From Epiperipatus broadwayi (Eukaryota; Onychophora; Udeonychophora; Euonychophora; Peripatidae), in contig JAQFVV010012477.1 of assembly GCA_028023455.1 (NCBI GenBank), positions 3,437,865 to 3,501,864 of the forward strand: a DNA stretch of 64,000 nt, read 5' to 3'. The notes under the pieces are model-generated. The model was not told the origin of the DNA and did no database searches. It worked only from the letters and a program-made list of their open reading frames with translations. Shown piece after piece: positions 49,500-62,953 of this stretch (position 1 is its first letter; every line of letters starts with the position of its first letter). The translations under genes were made by a program, and so were the position numbers.

Positions 49500-50945
49500 G
49501 TGTGTGTGTGTGTTTAAAGAGTAATAGTCATCTATAAAATTAAATCTGTTTTTATGCCACTTTTTAAAATATTGATAAATTTTTATTTTATTTTTTTTAC
49601 TAGATATTGGGAAAAATTATTAGAAATTTTACATCTTTTATTATTGATAAGCTGGCAATAATGGTAAAAAAAAAAAACAATATAATTTTAACTAAAGTTA
49701 TGTCCCATAGCAATATATCTCTGAAACATCAAAAATTCTATTATCTATTTTCTTTAGAAATCTAAGAATGTAAGATTCCTCTGTTCAGAGTCCCTCAGTC
49801 TGAGGCCGAAAAATTGAACTTTGAATCAGTCCAATCAGTCATGGGTCTATTTTTAAAATGTATAAATATTAATTTTTAATTAAAAAAGTATGTGCATACA
49901 AAAAAGCTAAACAATAAATGCAAATCATAGAATTTGGATTAATATGTGTTAAACTCTAGTTAAGACTATGTAAATATTCATTTACTGACCTATGATTAAA
50001 AATTACTGGTATTTTCTATGAATTGTCTTCATATATGTAGTGCCACTATTTAATAAAATGTTAATTTGGAAATAGTAAAATAAAATATATGGCTTACTTC
50101 AGCATCATCTTAAAAATTTATTAAAAAAAAAAAAAGAAGGGTATTGTAACATACTTTTTGTATAGACTCTAATTTATGTAAGTTTTCATTTTTTGTTATA
50201 ATTATTTTTTTCGATTATATTCAAAAATTGAAATATTTTGCAACATCTTCAGTGTTATTTCAATTGAAATTTTTATTATATTATACATAAGAGTAGTTCA
50301 CCTTTTACCCTATTCTTATGCCACCTATTGTAAAATAAAGAAATTAGTGGTTGCCCAGTGATATGTAATGTATTTAACGTTCCAAACCAGTTTCTATATT
50401 TTACATTTTTCTATAAGGATTTGTGATTTAATATGAGATTGATCTTGAAAAACATTTAATTTATTTTTAGTATCAAAATAAAAATGTAAAATTAAAATCA
50501 ATATTATTTTGAACCAAAGCCAAAATATTTATATAATTATATAGATCTGACACTAAATCTATATGTCAGATCCTATTTATAATATTGCAGTAAACTAAAA
50601 GAATCAAGTGATAATGGATTGGTATATCATACCAAAACAAAGAATTCAATAACATCTTAATGTACATTAAATCTACCTTTGCCAAATTATTCCTTTTGCT
50701 TTATATCTGAATTTTGTAAACATGTAAATTTGAGATTATAACATTAATATCTGTCACATTGGCTTCTTTTCTATTATTTACACTACTTAATTTTTTAACA
50801 AATATATTTAAATTAATACTGCTAAACATGTAACACTAAACATTACTTTCATAAACAATCATTACTAAATATCAGAAAAATATCAGTTGTCTCTCCTTAG
50901 TTCTAGATACTGCACTCATGTTTAAAAGTGATTGTCTTATGTGTA
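49500..50945. other. AT-rich DNA without recognised features
   Basis: A (GT)n run at 49498-49513 ends the array. No other feature seen. Confidence 0.5.
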
Positions 50946-50949
50946 TCAG

Positions 50950-51042
50950 GTTAGTAGTCAAGTGTTGGTGGTCTAGTGGTTAGCATAGCTGCCTTCCAAG
51001 CAGCTAGCTCAGGTTCACTTCCCAGTCAATGCATTTGACACA

Positions 51043-51127
<85 letters not shown>
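50950..51127 (+). mobile_element. SINE derived from tRNA-Gly, tail expanded into (TA)n
   Basis: The block 50962-51032 resembles a tRNA-Gly: GTGTTGGTGGTCTAGTGGTT (acceptor and D arm, A box), anticodon arm CTGCCTTCCAAGCAG with anticodon TCC, and GGTTCACTTCCC (B box). The T stem pairs poorly, and the acceptor stem needs several G-U pairs. It is preceded by TAGTCAAG and followed by GACACATGATATATA, both shared with other SINE copies, and the TA tail continues as about 40 TA units (51044-51127). Confidence 0.65.
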
Positions 51128-51130
<3 letters not shown>

Positions 51131-52995
51131 GGGATGATTTGTTTTTTTTTTCTTGAAAATGAGGTGATCAAGGTTTAACACACTTAACTTACAATTGTTT
51201 ATTGGAGAAATCCTGAATGAAAGGCAATATATTAAGATTGAGTTTGATAATTTTTGTAGTTTATAAAATTATATGGCATATTCATTGAAAAAATAAGTTT
51301 AATATATTAAATTTAGGAAGTAATTGTTTGATATTAAGAACATATGTTAAGGCTAAAATGTATATTGCAACAATTATTACCCAATACCATTGCTGAATTC
51401 AAATTCAAACACTTTTTTTCCCAGATCATCTCATTGAGCATGCTGTTCTATTATAAAAAAATATTCATCTATGGAGAATCCTGCCATTGCAAAGTCTCTT
51501 CCAGAATTACTCCTCAATCATGGTTAATTTTTATTTTATTTTATTACAAGGTACAATTTCAATCAAAATATTTCTTAATATATTTGTGAATAGAAACAGG
51601 CAAGAACTATATTTGATGAATAAAATCACTTGAATTTTTACTCAATCTGCCCAATAAAAAAATTTATCAGCCAAACTGTTAATGACTGATTCAAGCTAAA
51701 TATTGAACCTAAATGGGTTTGGTGCAATAATGATCTAGAAAAACTGCTACATGTTTTTCAAACCTGCCCATAGTTCTTATCACTATGCCTATTCATGTTT
51801 CATGAGTGTACAATCAAAACTCAAGCAGTAAGTTTAAAAATATATAAAGTACTTTTAGTCATATAATGTATCTGTAATTATTCATTCACTAAGAACCTTG
51901 TGATTTGTATGCTGTTCTATTATAATTGACAATAAGAAATGCAATGTACTCAAAAAGAATAAGGAGACATGTTTCAACTTATACCTATATTCTCTTAAAT
52001 TCTTATTCCTGGAAGATTATGACTAAAACTTGGCAATAAACAATATATTTCAATTGTCCTCTCTCATAGCTTAATTCTCATTAATATTTGCCATCAAATA
52101 TCAGTTCTGAAAATAAACATCTGGATTTTTTTTTCACATTAGTCAGCAGATTGTATTAGAATGTGCATATCATTGAAGTTAAACAACTTATACCATTATT
52201 GTTGTAATTTCATCCAACTTTTTCCTATGTAATATAAATTTATTCTATTGTAAATATATTAGTATTCATATATAGTTTATTATTAATAAAGTTTTCTAAT
52301 CAAAAAAAATATACAGTTATATCTAGAGATCAGACAATTTTTCAAAATGATGCTGATACTTTGAATTAGTTTATTACTATAAATTATATGTATTTGTGAT
52401 ATTTGAGTTAATTATTTTGAATACAGTAAATGTTGCATCAAATCTACAAAGTTTTTTCAAAGTCAAAGCTTTATCTTGCCTAATAAATACATCCATAAGT
52501 TAAATTCGTTCAGATTCTTTAGACATTTTGATGAAAAGCTGGATTTTCTCAAAATTAAAGTACTACTTGATTCTTTTATCATACATTTAGAAATTTTATT
52601 GGTAAATAAATTTATTATTCTCTAAATGACATGCATTTGTAAATCAGTTAATATTCCAAACTAAAAATTGAACTTCTTCGCAAGTAATTACAATTATTTC
52701 TATGGTAGATTTCATTTTTCTAATTGTTTTGCACATAAGTTTATGCCTTATAGTGTTTTTGAATGTTTTATCTAAATAAACAATAATATAATGATTTATC
52801 TTTCAAGAGCAACCTTTATTATCAAAAGATTACAGATTATTTTGGGTCTACTTCCCATTACAAATTACAGAATATTTAATTTTATAAATATAACAAATTA
52901 TTCATTTGATTATAATAGGGTATACATTTTTTAACAATTATATCTATATAAGTATATTCCAATCATATTTAATATCTATTTGTGCATCGATCAAT
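51128..52995. other. AT-rich DNA without recognised features
   Basis: Small open frame at 51344-51589 unrecognised. Nothing else supported. Confidence 0.5.
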
Positions 52996-53215
52996 ATGAT
53001 CTAGCCCCAAATAAGCATCTTAGAAGGCCCATGATTACCACACTTTGGACCCCAAAGCAAAAACTCATTTGCTTTATTTGAATAGACAGCCATTCAGCAT
53101 TTCGCCAACTACCATAACAGGCAACGAGGTTCACGGCCCAGGATCACCAAACCCCAATAACTGTATCCAAGCCCAGTCACACCAAAACTCATGCACTTCC
53201 ATAAAATAATCATAA
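52996..53215. repeat. GC-richer block, probable old repeat
   Basis: About 200 bp with clearly higher GC than its surroundings (GGCAACGAGGTTCACGGCCC). Its minus strand has a weak B-box-like GGGCCGTGAACC. No second copy in the window; identity unknown. Confidence 0.3.
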
Positions 53216-55034
53216 ATTAAGCAGGGCAATATATTTTGCCATGAGTTATACATAGTCATATCATACACAAAACAAAAACCATAATATCCTTAATGTAACT
53301 ATTTTAAAGAAAACTAAAATGTTTCAATACATTATTTGTATTCTTTGTAATATAATCATCAAGAATGTTTCAAAATTAAGATTCTTATTTAACTTGGGGC
53401 CGCTATTTATTCCTATCCATTGTATTGCTACAAACACCAGCAAAAATTATATCTCTATACCATTTAAATTACAGCTATGCATTCTATGTAATCAATTTAT
53501 TTTGGTTAATCATTTACCCCTTCTAAATCAGTAAGGTTTATCCCTTCTTGCAGGTATTTTTTTTTCATTTTGATATTTTTTTTAAAGAACCAAGATTCAG
53601 TAATATAACGATTTATTGCTCAGGAATTCATAAAATCGACTATATGTGTTAGATTTGGATTATGATCTTTAGTCTAGAGCCTTCCCTCATCACTTTACTA
53701 AACCATGCTCAGCTATGTAGGATGGCGTTTTTAATTTGAACAGTGGAGCTCAAGATTCATGGATTGTAGCCCACTTTTGTTACTTCAGATAGTTCATTTT
53801 TTTATAAATTCTCGGTTACTTTCTGAAACCCCACTCCCTAAATTGTTTATTTTATGGTATTTATAATTTTCCCCGTTTTTATAAAACAGTAAAAATTAAA
53901 GTAAAATAAAAATTAGTTAAGTACTTTATCCCAAATTAAAATTATCTCCCCTAATAAACACACAATTCTAAGTCACTTTTTAAATTTGACGTATATTTTT
54001 AACAACTCCCATATAAAAATTTACAAATCGTTGTTTTTTTTTTTTTTTGTAATAATAATAAATTTTTTAAAAAAAGATGCACAATATTTTTTTATTTAAA
54101 AAACAAAACAACGAAAATTAACTTGAATCTATTCGTTTGACAGCGTTTTGATTTTATTTAACGAAGGGAATATTTTAAAACCATGATTAGGTTTCAGCTG
54201 CACGTCAATTTAGAAGAAAAGTAAATTGCTTAAATACGTACATTTATAATAATTTTTGTTCATTTAATTTTATTTTTATCTAACAAACGTTTTTTTAATG
54301 TAAAATATAATTAAAGCCATTTAATAATTGCATTTTAAAATAAAATTTAAAAAAGAGAAAATGTGTCAATAAGAGAAAAAGATAACACTTTTTTATTTTT
54401 TTTTCTAAAAAATCAATTTAATATAGTATATACACTTTCAAGTATATGTATATAGATATCTTTTACGAAGTATCCAATGAATAAAAAACATGACGAATTC
54501 TATTTAACTTAACGCATTTTCTGTGGGCGCAACATAATCACAAACACTATTACTAATACTCAAAGACCACTTTAAAAAAAATCAAACACAATTAATAATA
54601 TTAACATTAGCATTATTTTCTATAAAAATGCCTTAAATATTTCAATAATTACATACCTGAATACTATTTAGTCTTTTGTTAGTAACGTCGTCATGGTTAG
54701 CAATGTACCATCCCTCTTTTTTTTTTTTTTTCCGGTCATTTCCTTCTATACAACAAGGTAATATTTGTGTTCAAGTTTACACACACAAAAAAAAAAAACA
54801 CTCTTTTAAGAAGTCTTGCATTGTTAATTTATTTTACATATTTAATGCAACAAAAGTGTGATTTTACGTTAATGGTCTCTATAGTATCACATTCAGAAAA
54901 TTGAAAAATATGTTGATTGGTTTTATCAATTTGTCATTATATTTTTAAAATTTTGAATCATCCTTAAATGTAACTTTTATAATGTATTTATATTGCATAA
55001 ATAAAGTATCTTTTCATACAATAAATTTGATAAT
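53216..55034. other. AT-rich DNA without recognised features
   Basis: Open frames 53319-53534 and 54676-54861 show nothing recognisable. Confidence 0.5.
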
Positions 55035-55035
55035 G

Positions 55036-55149
55036 TAGTCAAGCATTGGTGGTCGAGAGGTCTGCGACAGCTGCTTTACAAGCAGTTGTCCCGGGTTAGC
55101 GTGTTCGCTTCCCGGCTGATGCTGTAACACATGAGAAAAAAAAAAAAAG
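55036..55149 (+). mobile_element. tRNA-derived SINE with poly-A end
   Basis: GTAGTCAAGCATTGGTGGTC, a modified D arm, GCTGCTTTACAAGCAGTTGT (anticodon arm), CCCGGGTT..., GTTCGCTTCCCGGC, GATGCT, then CACATGAG and A13. It matches the 50950 copy in 5' flank and tRNA-Gly-like body and the 33644 copy in its CCCGGCTGATGCT end. A 9-bp insertion interrupts the T arm, so it is no functional tRNA. Confidence 0.65.
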
Positions 55150-55710
55150 ATAAAATAATAGTTATTTATACAGCTAAGAGCTGGGTTTAACTTATTAAAA
55201 ATACCAACAGCAAATTGTTATCTGTGATGTATCTCATTATCTAAGCCCATATTTCCATTTATAAATGTTGGAAATGTATCACTATTTTTTTAGGTCTCTT
55301 TTCTGGTCATTTCACTCTAAATAAATAAACTTGTTTGTGTGGAGCGTGACAGGAAATCAGAAAAAAAAAAAAGATGTGGTTCATTGAAAAAATAAAAAAT
55401 TAAATTATTAACTAAAGTTCGAGTAGTGCCATCTTCTATAACGATTGTAAATTTAAGGCGTTTTTAAAGAAAATAATCCTAACTTTAATATTACCGTATT
55501 TTTTTAAAAGCAATCTTTAGATGTTATTAAAAAAAGTAGTGGTAATGATGTCCTATCTAAGAATGCGTTAAACTAAACAGAATTTGTAATTCATTTTATT
55601 GGATAGGCTATTTCCTAAAGCATATCTATATATGCGTGCTTGAATTTTAGCACTTTTATATTAATAAAGGTTTTTCATAATTACTATATATATATATTTA
55701 AATTAATCAA
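55150..55710. other. AT-rich DNA without recognised features
   Basis: No signal found. Confidence 0.5.
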
Positions 55711-55714
55711 TTAT

Positions 55715-56079
55715 TTTATATAGCGCAAAGTTTTTATAAACTGTAATAGCTAAACAGCATTAAGCTGTTGCACATGCGCTTTGCAGATTTTAACTATAAA
55801 TGACTGAATACAAACACTTCAAACACATGATAAAGTCTTTGGGAAAAGATAGAATGGCCCAAACAGCATTAAGCTGTTGCACATGCGCTTTGCAGATTTT
55901 AACTATAAATGACTGAATACAAACACTTCAAACACATGATAAAGTCTTTGGGAAAAGATAGAATGGCCATTCTATCTTTTCCCAAAGACTTTATCATGTG
56001 TTTGAAGTGTTTGTATTCAGTCATTTATAGTTAAAATCTGCAAAGCGCATGTGCAACAGCTTAGTGCTGTTTAGCTATT
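55715..56079 (-). mobile_element. Palindromic element PAL-1, copy 2, with internal duplication
   Basis: Same family as 10286-10541: the arms meet at GAATGGCCATTC (centre about 55969). The left arm contains an extra tandem copy of 109 bp (55752-55860 repeated at 55861-55969). At the left end, TATATAGCGCAAAG...ACTGTAAT matches the inverted 3' tail of copy 1, so this copy is oriented oppositely. Non-coding. Confidence 0.75.
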
Positions 56080-56655
56080 ATATATATATTATTTATTTAG
56101 ATATAACTATAATATAAAAAAAAACACATTTTCATTTACCCGATTATCTGCTGAAATCGAATTTAGAAATGAAAGCTTAATTGATAGCTCAGTCAAGATA
56201 CTAAAGTTATTGTTATATTTTTTTATATGTATTTTAATAAACAATCAAAATTTGGTTATAGTTTGACCTTAAAAACACTTGGGATACTATTTCCTTTATT
56301 CTGCAATCTTGAATTTGAAACAGGACCAAAGTGCTAATTTATTAAAGATATTAATATTTGCAGTATTTAGGCAAAATATTTTTTAAATTAGCCATTCGAA
56401 AGTCACTTCATTTGGTGTTCCAATTATTTATACAAATGAATATCTAGCGGGAAAAATCGGCTTTATCTCTATGTATCGTTCTTTTGATTTGTCTATCTAT
56501 GTATCTGTTTTCCAATCTATACCTGTCTATCTGTCAATTCATCCAATTGCCTGACTATTTGTTTTTATCTATCCATCTAATTATACTATCTATATATCTA
56601 TGCTTCCATAAATCCCTCATCTATTTTTTTATATATGTATCCATATTCATTCAAC
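56080..56655. other. AT-rich DNA leading into degenerate tetranucleotide repeats
   Basis: From about 56480 the sequence is rich in imperfect CTAT/CTGT repeats; no other feature. Confidence 0.5.
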
Positions 56656-56656
56656 T

Positions 56657-57270
<614 letters not shown>

Positions 57271-57586
57271 CCCATTTTGTTATTTATGTATCTATATGTT
57301 TAGAAAGGTAATCAATTAGCTAGTTAACTATTTATAAACAAAGCTTACCTATCCCATCAACCCCCACACACAATTCCTTATTAATCTATATGTACACTTA
57401 TTTATCTATTTTTGAATATATATTTCTTTACATATCCATCTTACTAAAAATCTTACCAACCCATATATATATATAATATCAGCCCATCCATCAATACATT
57501 TGTCCACTTATGTATATATTTCTCTAACTATTTATTCTTATTTCTATGTCTATCTATCTGTCTATTCACTTATTTTCCTACCTATC

Positions 57587-59115
57587 ATCATTATCATTCA
57601 TTATTATCATTTTCAGCTATTATTGATCCACTCTAGGATGATGGTATCTTCAAATTCAATCCATTTTCTCCAAAATCTAGCCTCACTTCTCCACATTTTC
57701 CCAGAAATCTTTCTTATTTCATCTATCCATCTTATAAGTGGTCTCTTACTGGGTCTTTTACAATCTATTGAAGTCCCGTTTAAGATTTCTACTGCCCATC
57801 TATTATTATCTTTTCTAACAATATGTCAAGTCTAACTTCACTTTGATCTCTTAATTTGTCAATGATATCAGCAACTTTGTTGTTCTATCACTCATGTATT
57901 TCATTTATGGTTTCTTCTTGTTAATCCTAACATACATATCTCCATATTTTGTTACATAGTCTAAAATCTTTGTACTGCTCTTCTGTTAAGTATTCAAGTC
58001 TCAGATCCATAAGTAAGATCTAGTAACACATTTATTTAAAACCTTTCTTTTCAAACACATAGGCATATTTCTCTTAATATTCAATTATTTCTACCAAAAG
58101 CACGCCAAACAAGTTTAATTCTATGAATAATTTCATCCATTATATTTCCATCTGACATAATAATCTGACCAAGATATTTGTAATTGTTAAATTCTTCTAA
58201 CTCATTATTTGCAATTTTTATTTTCTTCTTTTGAGAAAATTCATTTAACATTAATCTTTTTAACTTTTACCGTTAATTCTACATCTGATAACTTTTGCAA
58301 CATTCCTTGAATTAACTAAAGCATTATTTTCAAAAACAACAACATTATCTGCAAAATCTAGATGGCTTAAATAACCTCCATTTATTTTTATTCCCTTAAC
58401 TTTCCATTTTAATTGCAAAATATTTTTTTTTTCAAAAATGCTATAAAAAGTTTTGGAAATATGAAGTCACCCTATCATATTTCCTCTTCAATGTTAATCT
58501 TTTTAGTATCATGATGCAATGTAATTGTAGTTGTTGCATTTTTATAAATATTCTTAGAACATGATAATATCCTTGGTAATCACAGAAGAAATTCTTATAA
58601 AATTAAATGCCTTTTCATAATCTACAAATCCAAAACATAATGGCAAGTCATATTTATTGGTTCTTTTTATAACTGCTCTTAACAACTGGATATGATCCAC
58701 TGTACAAAAACCACTATTCAATCCAGCTTGTTCTTTTGTTTGGTTAAAATCCAAAGTTCATAGTAGATGAGTTGTAATTATTTTCTAATTATGTAAAAAT
58801 TTTGAATACAATTGATAAAAAAAAAACGTTTCGGTATATAATATATATCTTCTTTATCACCTTTTTAAAATATTAATATTAACATTACATTCTTTCAATC
58901 AACTGATACATTTTTATCAATTAGACATTCAGAATATAACTTTGCCAATTTTTTTTCTGTTTCATCTTCTGCTTCTTTTAAAAAATCAATTATATACCCA
59001 TCATTAACTGGCACTTTTCTGTTCTTCTTAAATTTAATTGCATGTCTTTCTTCTTCAAGTAGTTGTAGGAGATTAATTTCCATGTTCTTTATTGTTATAT
59101 AATTCTTGATATATA
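57587..59115 (-). pseudogene. Decayed, 5'-truncated RTE copy
   Basis: Minus strand, in order: DGYIIDFLKEAEDETEKKLAK (about 59020), EQAGLNSGFCTVDHIQLLRA and CFGFVDYEKAFNFI (58754-58554, motif A), the FADD-like region (AsDNVVVF near 58340), and the C-terminus with RPRSRPLIRWMD (near 57735), ending at the same TGATAATG-type repeats as the copy at 41.0 kb (57587-57612). Many stops and frameshifts. Truncated just upstream of the RT domain at about 59115. Confidence 0.8.
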
Positions 59116-59149
59116 TATAATATTTTAAATACAACTATGTTAGTTATGT

Positions 59150-59380
59150 TGAACATAGTGTAAATAGAAAGCATTCCAAGCTCCTTATAGCTTTCCACTC
59201 CAATCTATACAACACTTGAAAAAGATAAATGTTCTCCAATATTTCTATTTTGTTCTGAATCAGCACCCATCAATTCGTCCAGATCATAATCTCTCTCACC
59301 CATATATAATTAGTGCTCAATTTATATTTGCTAACAAATCTTCAAATTTTAATATATATATAGAAAGAGAGGGAGAAATA
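59150..59380 (-). mobile_element. Truncated HHR-1 copy
   Basis: Minus-strand HHR-1 similarity (AGGAGCTTGGAATGC end, hammerhead region, TAAATATAAATTGAGCAC, then TTAAAATTTGAAGATTTG). It stops at the start of the adjacent GATA/GACA microsatellite. Confidence 0.55.
59228..59298 (-). ncRNA. Hammerhead HHR-1, decayed
   Basis: TTGATGG in place of CTGATGA, AAAA in place of GAAA, disrupted stem II. Recognised mainly by flanking similarity. Confidence 0.45.
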
Positions 59381-59385
59381 TAAAT

Positions 59386-59515
<130 letters not shown>

Positions 59516-59519
59516 ACTG

Positions 59520-60896
59520 GTACATAAATATATAAATAGATAGATAAGTAACAATTTATCTAGCTCATTTTCTATTTACTCTTCGACTATTTATCTAGCT
59601 GATTACCTATTTACATGCTAGCCCTAACTGTCTGTTTCTCCACCCATATTTTTTTATCCACAAATTCATTGCCTATTAAGTATCTATCTATTTACATACA
59701 TAATACGGAATACTTTCTTTTTGTATATACATGAATATTAGAACTATTGATTTATGTTGATAGACAGTTACTTAATGAGACAAGCTGTTGACTTTATAAA
59801 ATAACATCTAATATCTTCTGTATCTTTGAGACGTATCTGTCAATCATTGAAAGTGTCTACTTATCTTTATGAATGAGTATTTCTTCATCTATTTATTTCC
59901 TCCCCAATACATTCGTGTATTGACTAAACTGTTTATCATGCATTAAATGCCAATCAAAAACTACTTTTTATTTTTAATCGAGTTTATTTGAGGGAATAAT
60001 GGCTTAATTCTTTTTTCTTTTTTAAATCTTTTTGAAAGAGGGGACGTTTATTTAGCATTGTTTTTACAAAAAACTTATAAAAAATATATTATTATGGGTA
60101 TAAAAGTGTTTAAAATAATTTTAAATCTTAAGCAATCAAAAATATTATTTTTTTATAATCAAAGTTGATTCAAAATGTCCACCAATAAGATAGAAAAATT
60201 GATAACATGTTCAATGATTTCACATTCACATTTAATCAAAGCCTAAACATTTTTTTTACGCTGACCTTTTTCATTATTTATAATTAGAGGCTTTTATTTG
60301 AAATACTAAAATGATAAATATGACCAATTTAATGCGCGATAAAAAAATGCTAATGGATTTATTTCTCATGACTACATAAAAGTCTATCATGAAACTTCAC
60401 AATCACAAATTGGATACTCTATCAACTGCATCAAAATTCCGTGACCTACTGATTCCAAGTCACGTGTTCCACCTGCTTCCAAGTCACGTGTTCTACCAAC
60501 TACATCAAAACATGCAATAATTTGCAAAATAATTTGTTAAGAACTATTTTTATTTTAATTTTTAGAAAACAACTTTCACTGACCGATAAAAGCAAACTTG
60601 TTCCTCTTTAATGAAGCCAGGATATTTTTTTTTATATATTTTTTTATAATTTTGCTTTCAACAAAGACAAAATTATGTGCACTTTCCAAATCAGTAGATA
60701 TGTTTTCTTTAAAAATGTATTAATGTAGATCTGTCGTGTTCTGCATGATTTTTCTGTTACTATTTGGAATCACGTCGTAGATACAAAATAAACAGTACGA
60801 TTATTCATACATACATGCATAGACGTTTTGAAATATTCTGAATGTAATTCATATCATTCACCATCTCTATTATTCTGAGTTATACAATAATATCAT
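59520..60896. other. AT-rich DNA without recognised genes
   Basis: Contains a 24-bp near-perfect tandem duplication, TCCAAGTCACGTGTTC, at 60453 and 60477. Nothing else assigned. Confidence 0.5.
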
Positions 60897-60909
60897 AAAA
60901 TGTTTTATT

Positions 60910-61290
60910 CGAACTCAGACTTTCACACGACCCACTAATAAGGGCTTTGAACGTTCCATCATCAGATTTTCAATGAAATGGAAGGCTGAAGAGTTGTGAG
61001 TTGGAATAGTTTGAAGCCTGTCCATTAAAGTATGAAGATTGGCTATCTTAATATAAAGCTGAGCACTGATTATATATATATGTGTGAGAATAGTAATCTA
61101 GACCAACTAATGATTGCTGGTTTAGCATGAAATACATATATTAGTGATTATTTATATTTTCAACATGTGTGTGATCAGGTGGGTCAGCAATATGAGATGG
61201 CACTGAGAATAGTGGGTCGTGTGAAAGTCTGAGTTCGAATCCCGCATATATTACATATATAAATGCATGTTTAAGCCTGTACAATGTATT
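60910..61290 (+). mobile_element. HHR-1 element, 381 bp, 13-bp TSD
   Basis: AAAATGTTTTATT flanks the insert (60897-60909, 61291-61303). It starts with a short inverted piece of its own 3' half, giving a 28-bp inverted repeat pair (CGAACTCAGACTTTCACACG at the left, its complement at about 61214-61241). It then runs collinearly with other HHR-1 units through the hammerhead to the shared 3' end (TTTAAGCCTGTACAATGTATT region). The clearest single-unit insertion in the window. Confidence 0.8.
61093..61151 (+). ncRNA. Hammerhead HHR-1, G5A variant
   Basis: CTAATGA (61107-61113), GAAA (61129-61132), stem II TTGCT/AGCAT with an open first pair, stem III ATAC/ATAT with one mismatch. The core G5 change should abolish activity. 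Confidence 0.65.
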
Positions 61291-61303
61291 AAAATGTTTT
61301 ATT

Positions 61304-62520
61304 ATAATAACACATAAAAATAGCCTACAACAAAATGATATAAAATATTAAAAAGCATTCTAAATGTATTATACTAATTTATATTCTGAATTTGAATTAA
61401 AATAATGATCTATAAATTTTTGTGAAAAAAAAAATCAGATAAAGATATTTTTAATTCTTACAGATTTCATGTTATCTAGCTATAAATAATAGACTGACAT
61501 GATATGCCATGTACTAACTAAAGAAAATATTTACAGCAATGATGTTGCCCAGGTAAATAGAAGATACTATTGACAACTCTAAGCTAAACTACTTGCTGTA
61601 TGTGCCAATAATAGTATTTTATCATGATTATATATATATTGTAATCCTCACATCTGAGTTTACAGGTGTTGCTTTAATATGAATATTTTTCTTTATTATG
61701 TATAACAAAATATTAAAAGTCATGAATATAAATAAATTTTAAAATAGTTTTAAAAATGTTAACAATAAGTGTAAAACTAAAATATATTATAATTTATTTA
61801 TTTTAAAATAATATTACTATTTTAATTAAAAGAAACATTGCTATAGAAACCAGTCTCAAATGACTGGGAAAAAATAAAATTAAAAATAATAAAATTGGCA
61901 GCATTTCAAGAAATGGTGGGAAGAATTGTAACTACTTCATACTCATGTCTTTTACTGTTTACAAGATAATAAAATTTGTAAGGAATTTAATATAATATCA
62001 TGCATTTTATGGAGAATTTTCCAGGATGCCTTCCCTGATTTTCCAGTATGATCACTGAATACAGAACTGTAGGCAGATAAATGACATAAAAATTTACCTT
62101 CATTCTAACAATCTATTCATCATTATTCAGTGCTGAAAAAATATTTGACATTTACTTGCTACAAAAGCAAAACTAGTCATCTAAAGTAATTATTTCATAA
62201 AAATGTGCTTTTATAAATTAATCTGTGAATCTATCCATTTTAAATCCTCAGAAGAAAATTGCAATGGAAACTTTCATAGGAAAACTACCATAGAATAAAT
62301 AAACAAAAAAAGCTAAAACATTATATTACTAGCAGATATCAAAATTTAATGATTAATGGCATGTTCCCAAATTTAGATACAAAATATATATGTGAGCTCA
62401 TAATGACATTAAGGCAATTAACTGAACTTTCTATCACTATTCCAAAGAGTTATTATAACTAACAAAGTTTTTTCCTCTCATGCATAATAGCCATATGTTT
62501 TTTAATTGTAAATATGTAAA
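61304..62520. other. AT-rich DNA without recognised features
   Basis: No signal found on either strand. Confidence 0.5.
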
Positions 62521-62628
62521 TTATTATTATTATTAATATAGGGTATATGAGCACAGACTTTCACATGACCCACCACTCTCCACTCTATCTAATAACACTG
62601 ATACACTCAAGCACATATATGCTGAAAA

Positions 62629-62693
62629 GATAAATAATCACCAATATACGTATTTCATGCTAAACCAGCAATCATCAGTTGGTCCAGATTATC
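62629..62693 (-). ncRNA. Hammerhead ribozyme HHR-1, core intact
   Basis: Minus strand CTGATGA (62678-62672), TTGCT/AGCAT stem II (T-T at the first pair), GAAA (62656-62653), ATAC/GTAT stem III, ATA site with the bond 62645/62644, stem I ACCAA/TTGGT and ATAATC/GATTAT around a TGG bulge. Confidence 0.8.
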
Positions 62694-62888
62694 ATCTCCC
62701 ACACATATATACTATAAGTGCTCAGATATTTATTAAGATAGACAATCTTCATACTTTAATGGACTGGCTCCAATCTACTACACATTCCAACTCTTCAACC
62801 GTCCATCCAATTGAAAATCTGATGATGAAATGAAGATTGTCTATCTTAATAAATATCTGAGCACTTATAGTATATATGTGTGGGAGAT

Positions 62889-62953
62889 GATAATCTGGAC
62901 CAACTGATGATTGCTGGTTTAGCATGAAATACGTATATTGGTGATTATTTATC
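62889..62953 (+). ncRNA. Hammerhead ribozyme HHR-1, core intact (dimer, upstream)
   Basis: CTGATGA 62904-62910, GAAA 62926-62929, cleavage expected at 62937/62938. Helices as in the inverted copy, including the open first pair of stem II. With the downstream copy it would release a 473-nt monomer. Confidence 0.82.

Noticed and set aside
50962-51032. Functional tRNA-Gly(TCC) gene
   Set aside because: The T stem does not pair, several wobbles are needed in the acceptor stem, and leader and tail match other SINE copies.
62815-62832. Another CTGATGA close to the HHR-1 units (ATCTGATGATGAAA)
   Set aside because: There is no room for stem II between the box and GAAA; it is a conserved but non-hammerhead part of the unit.
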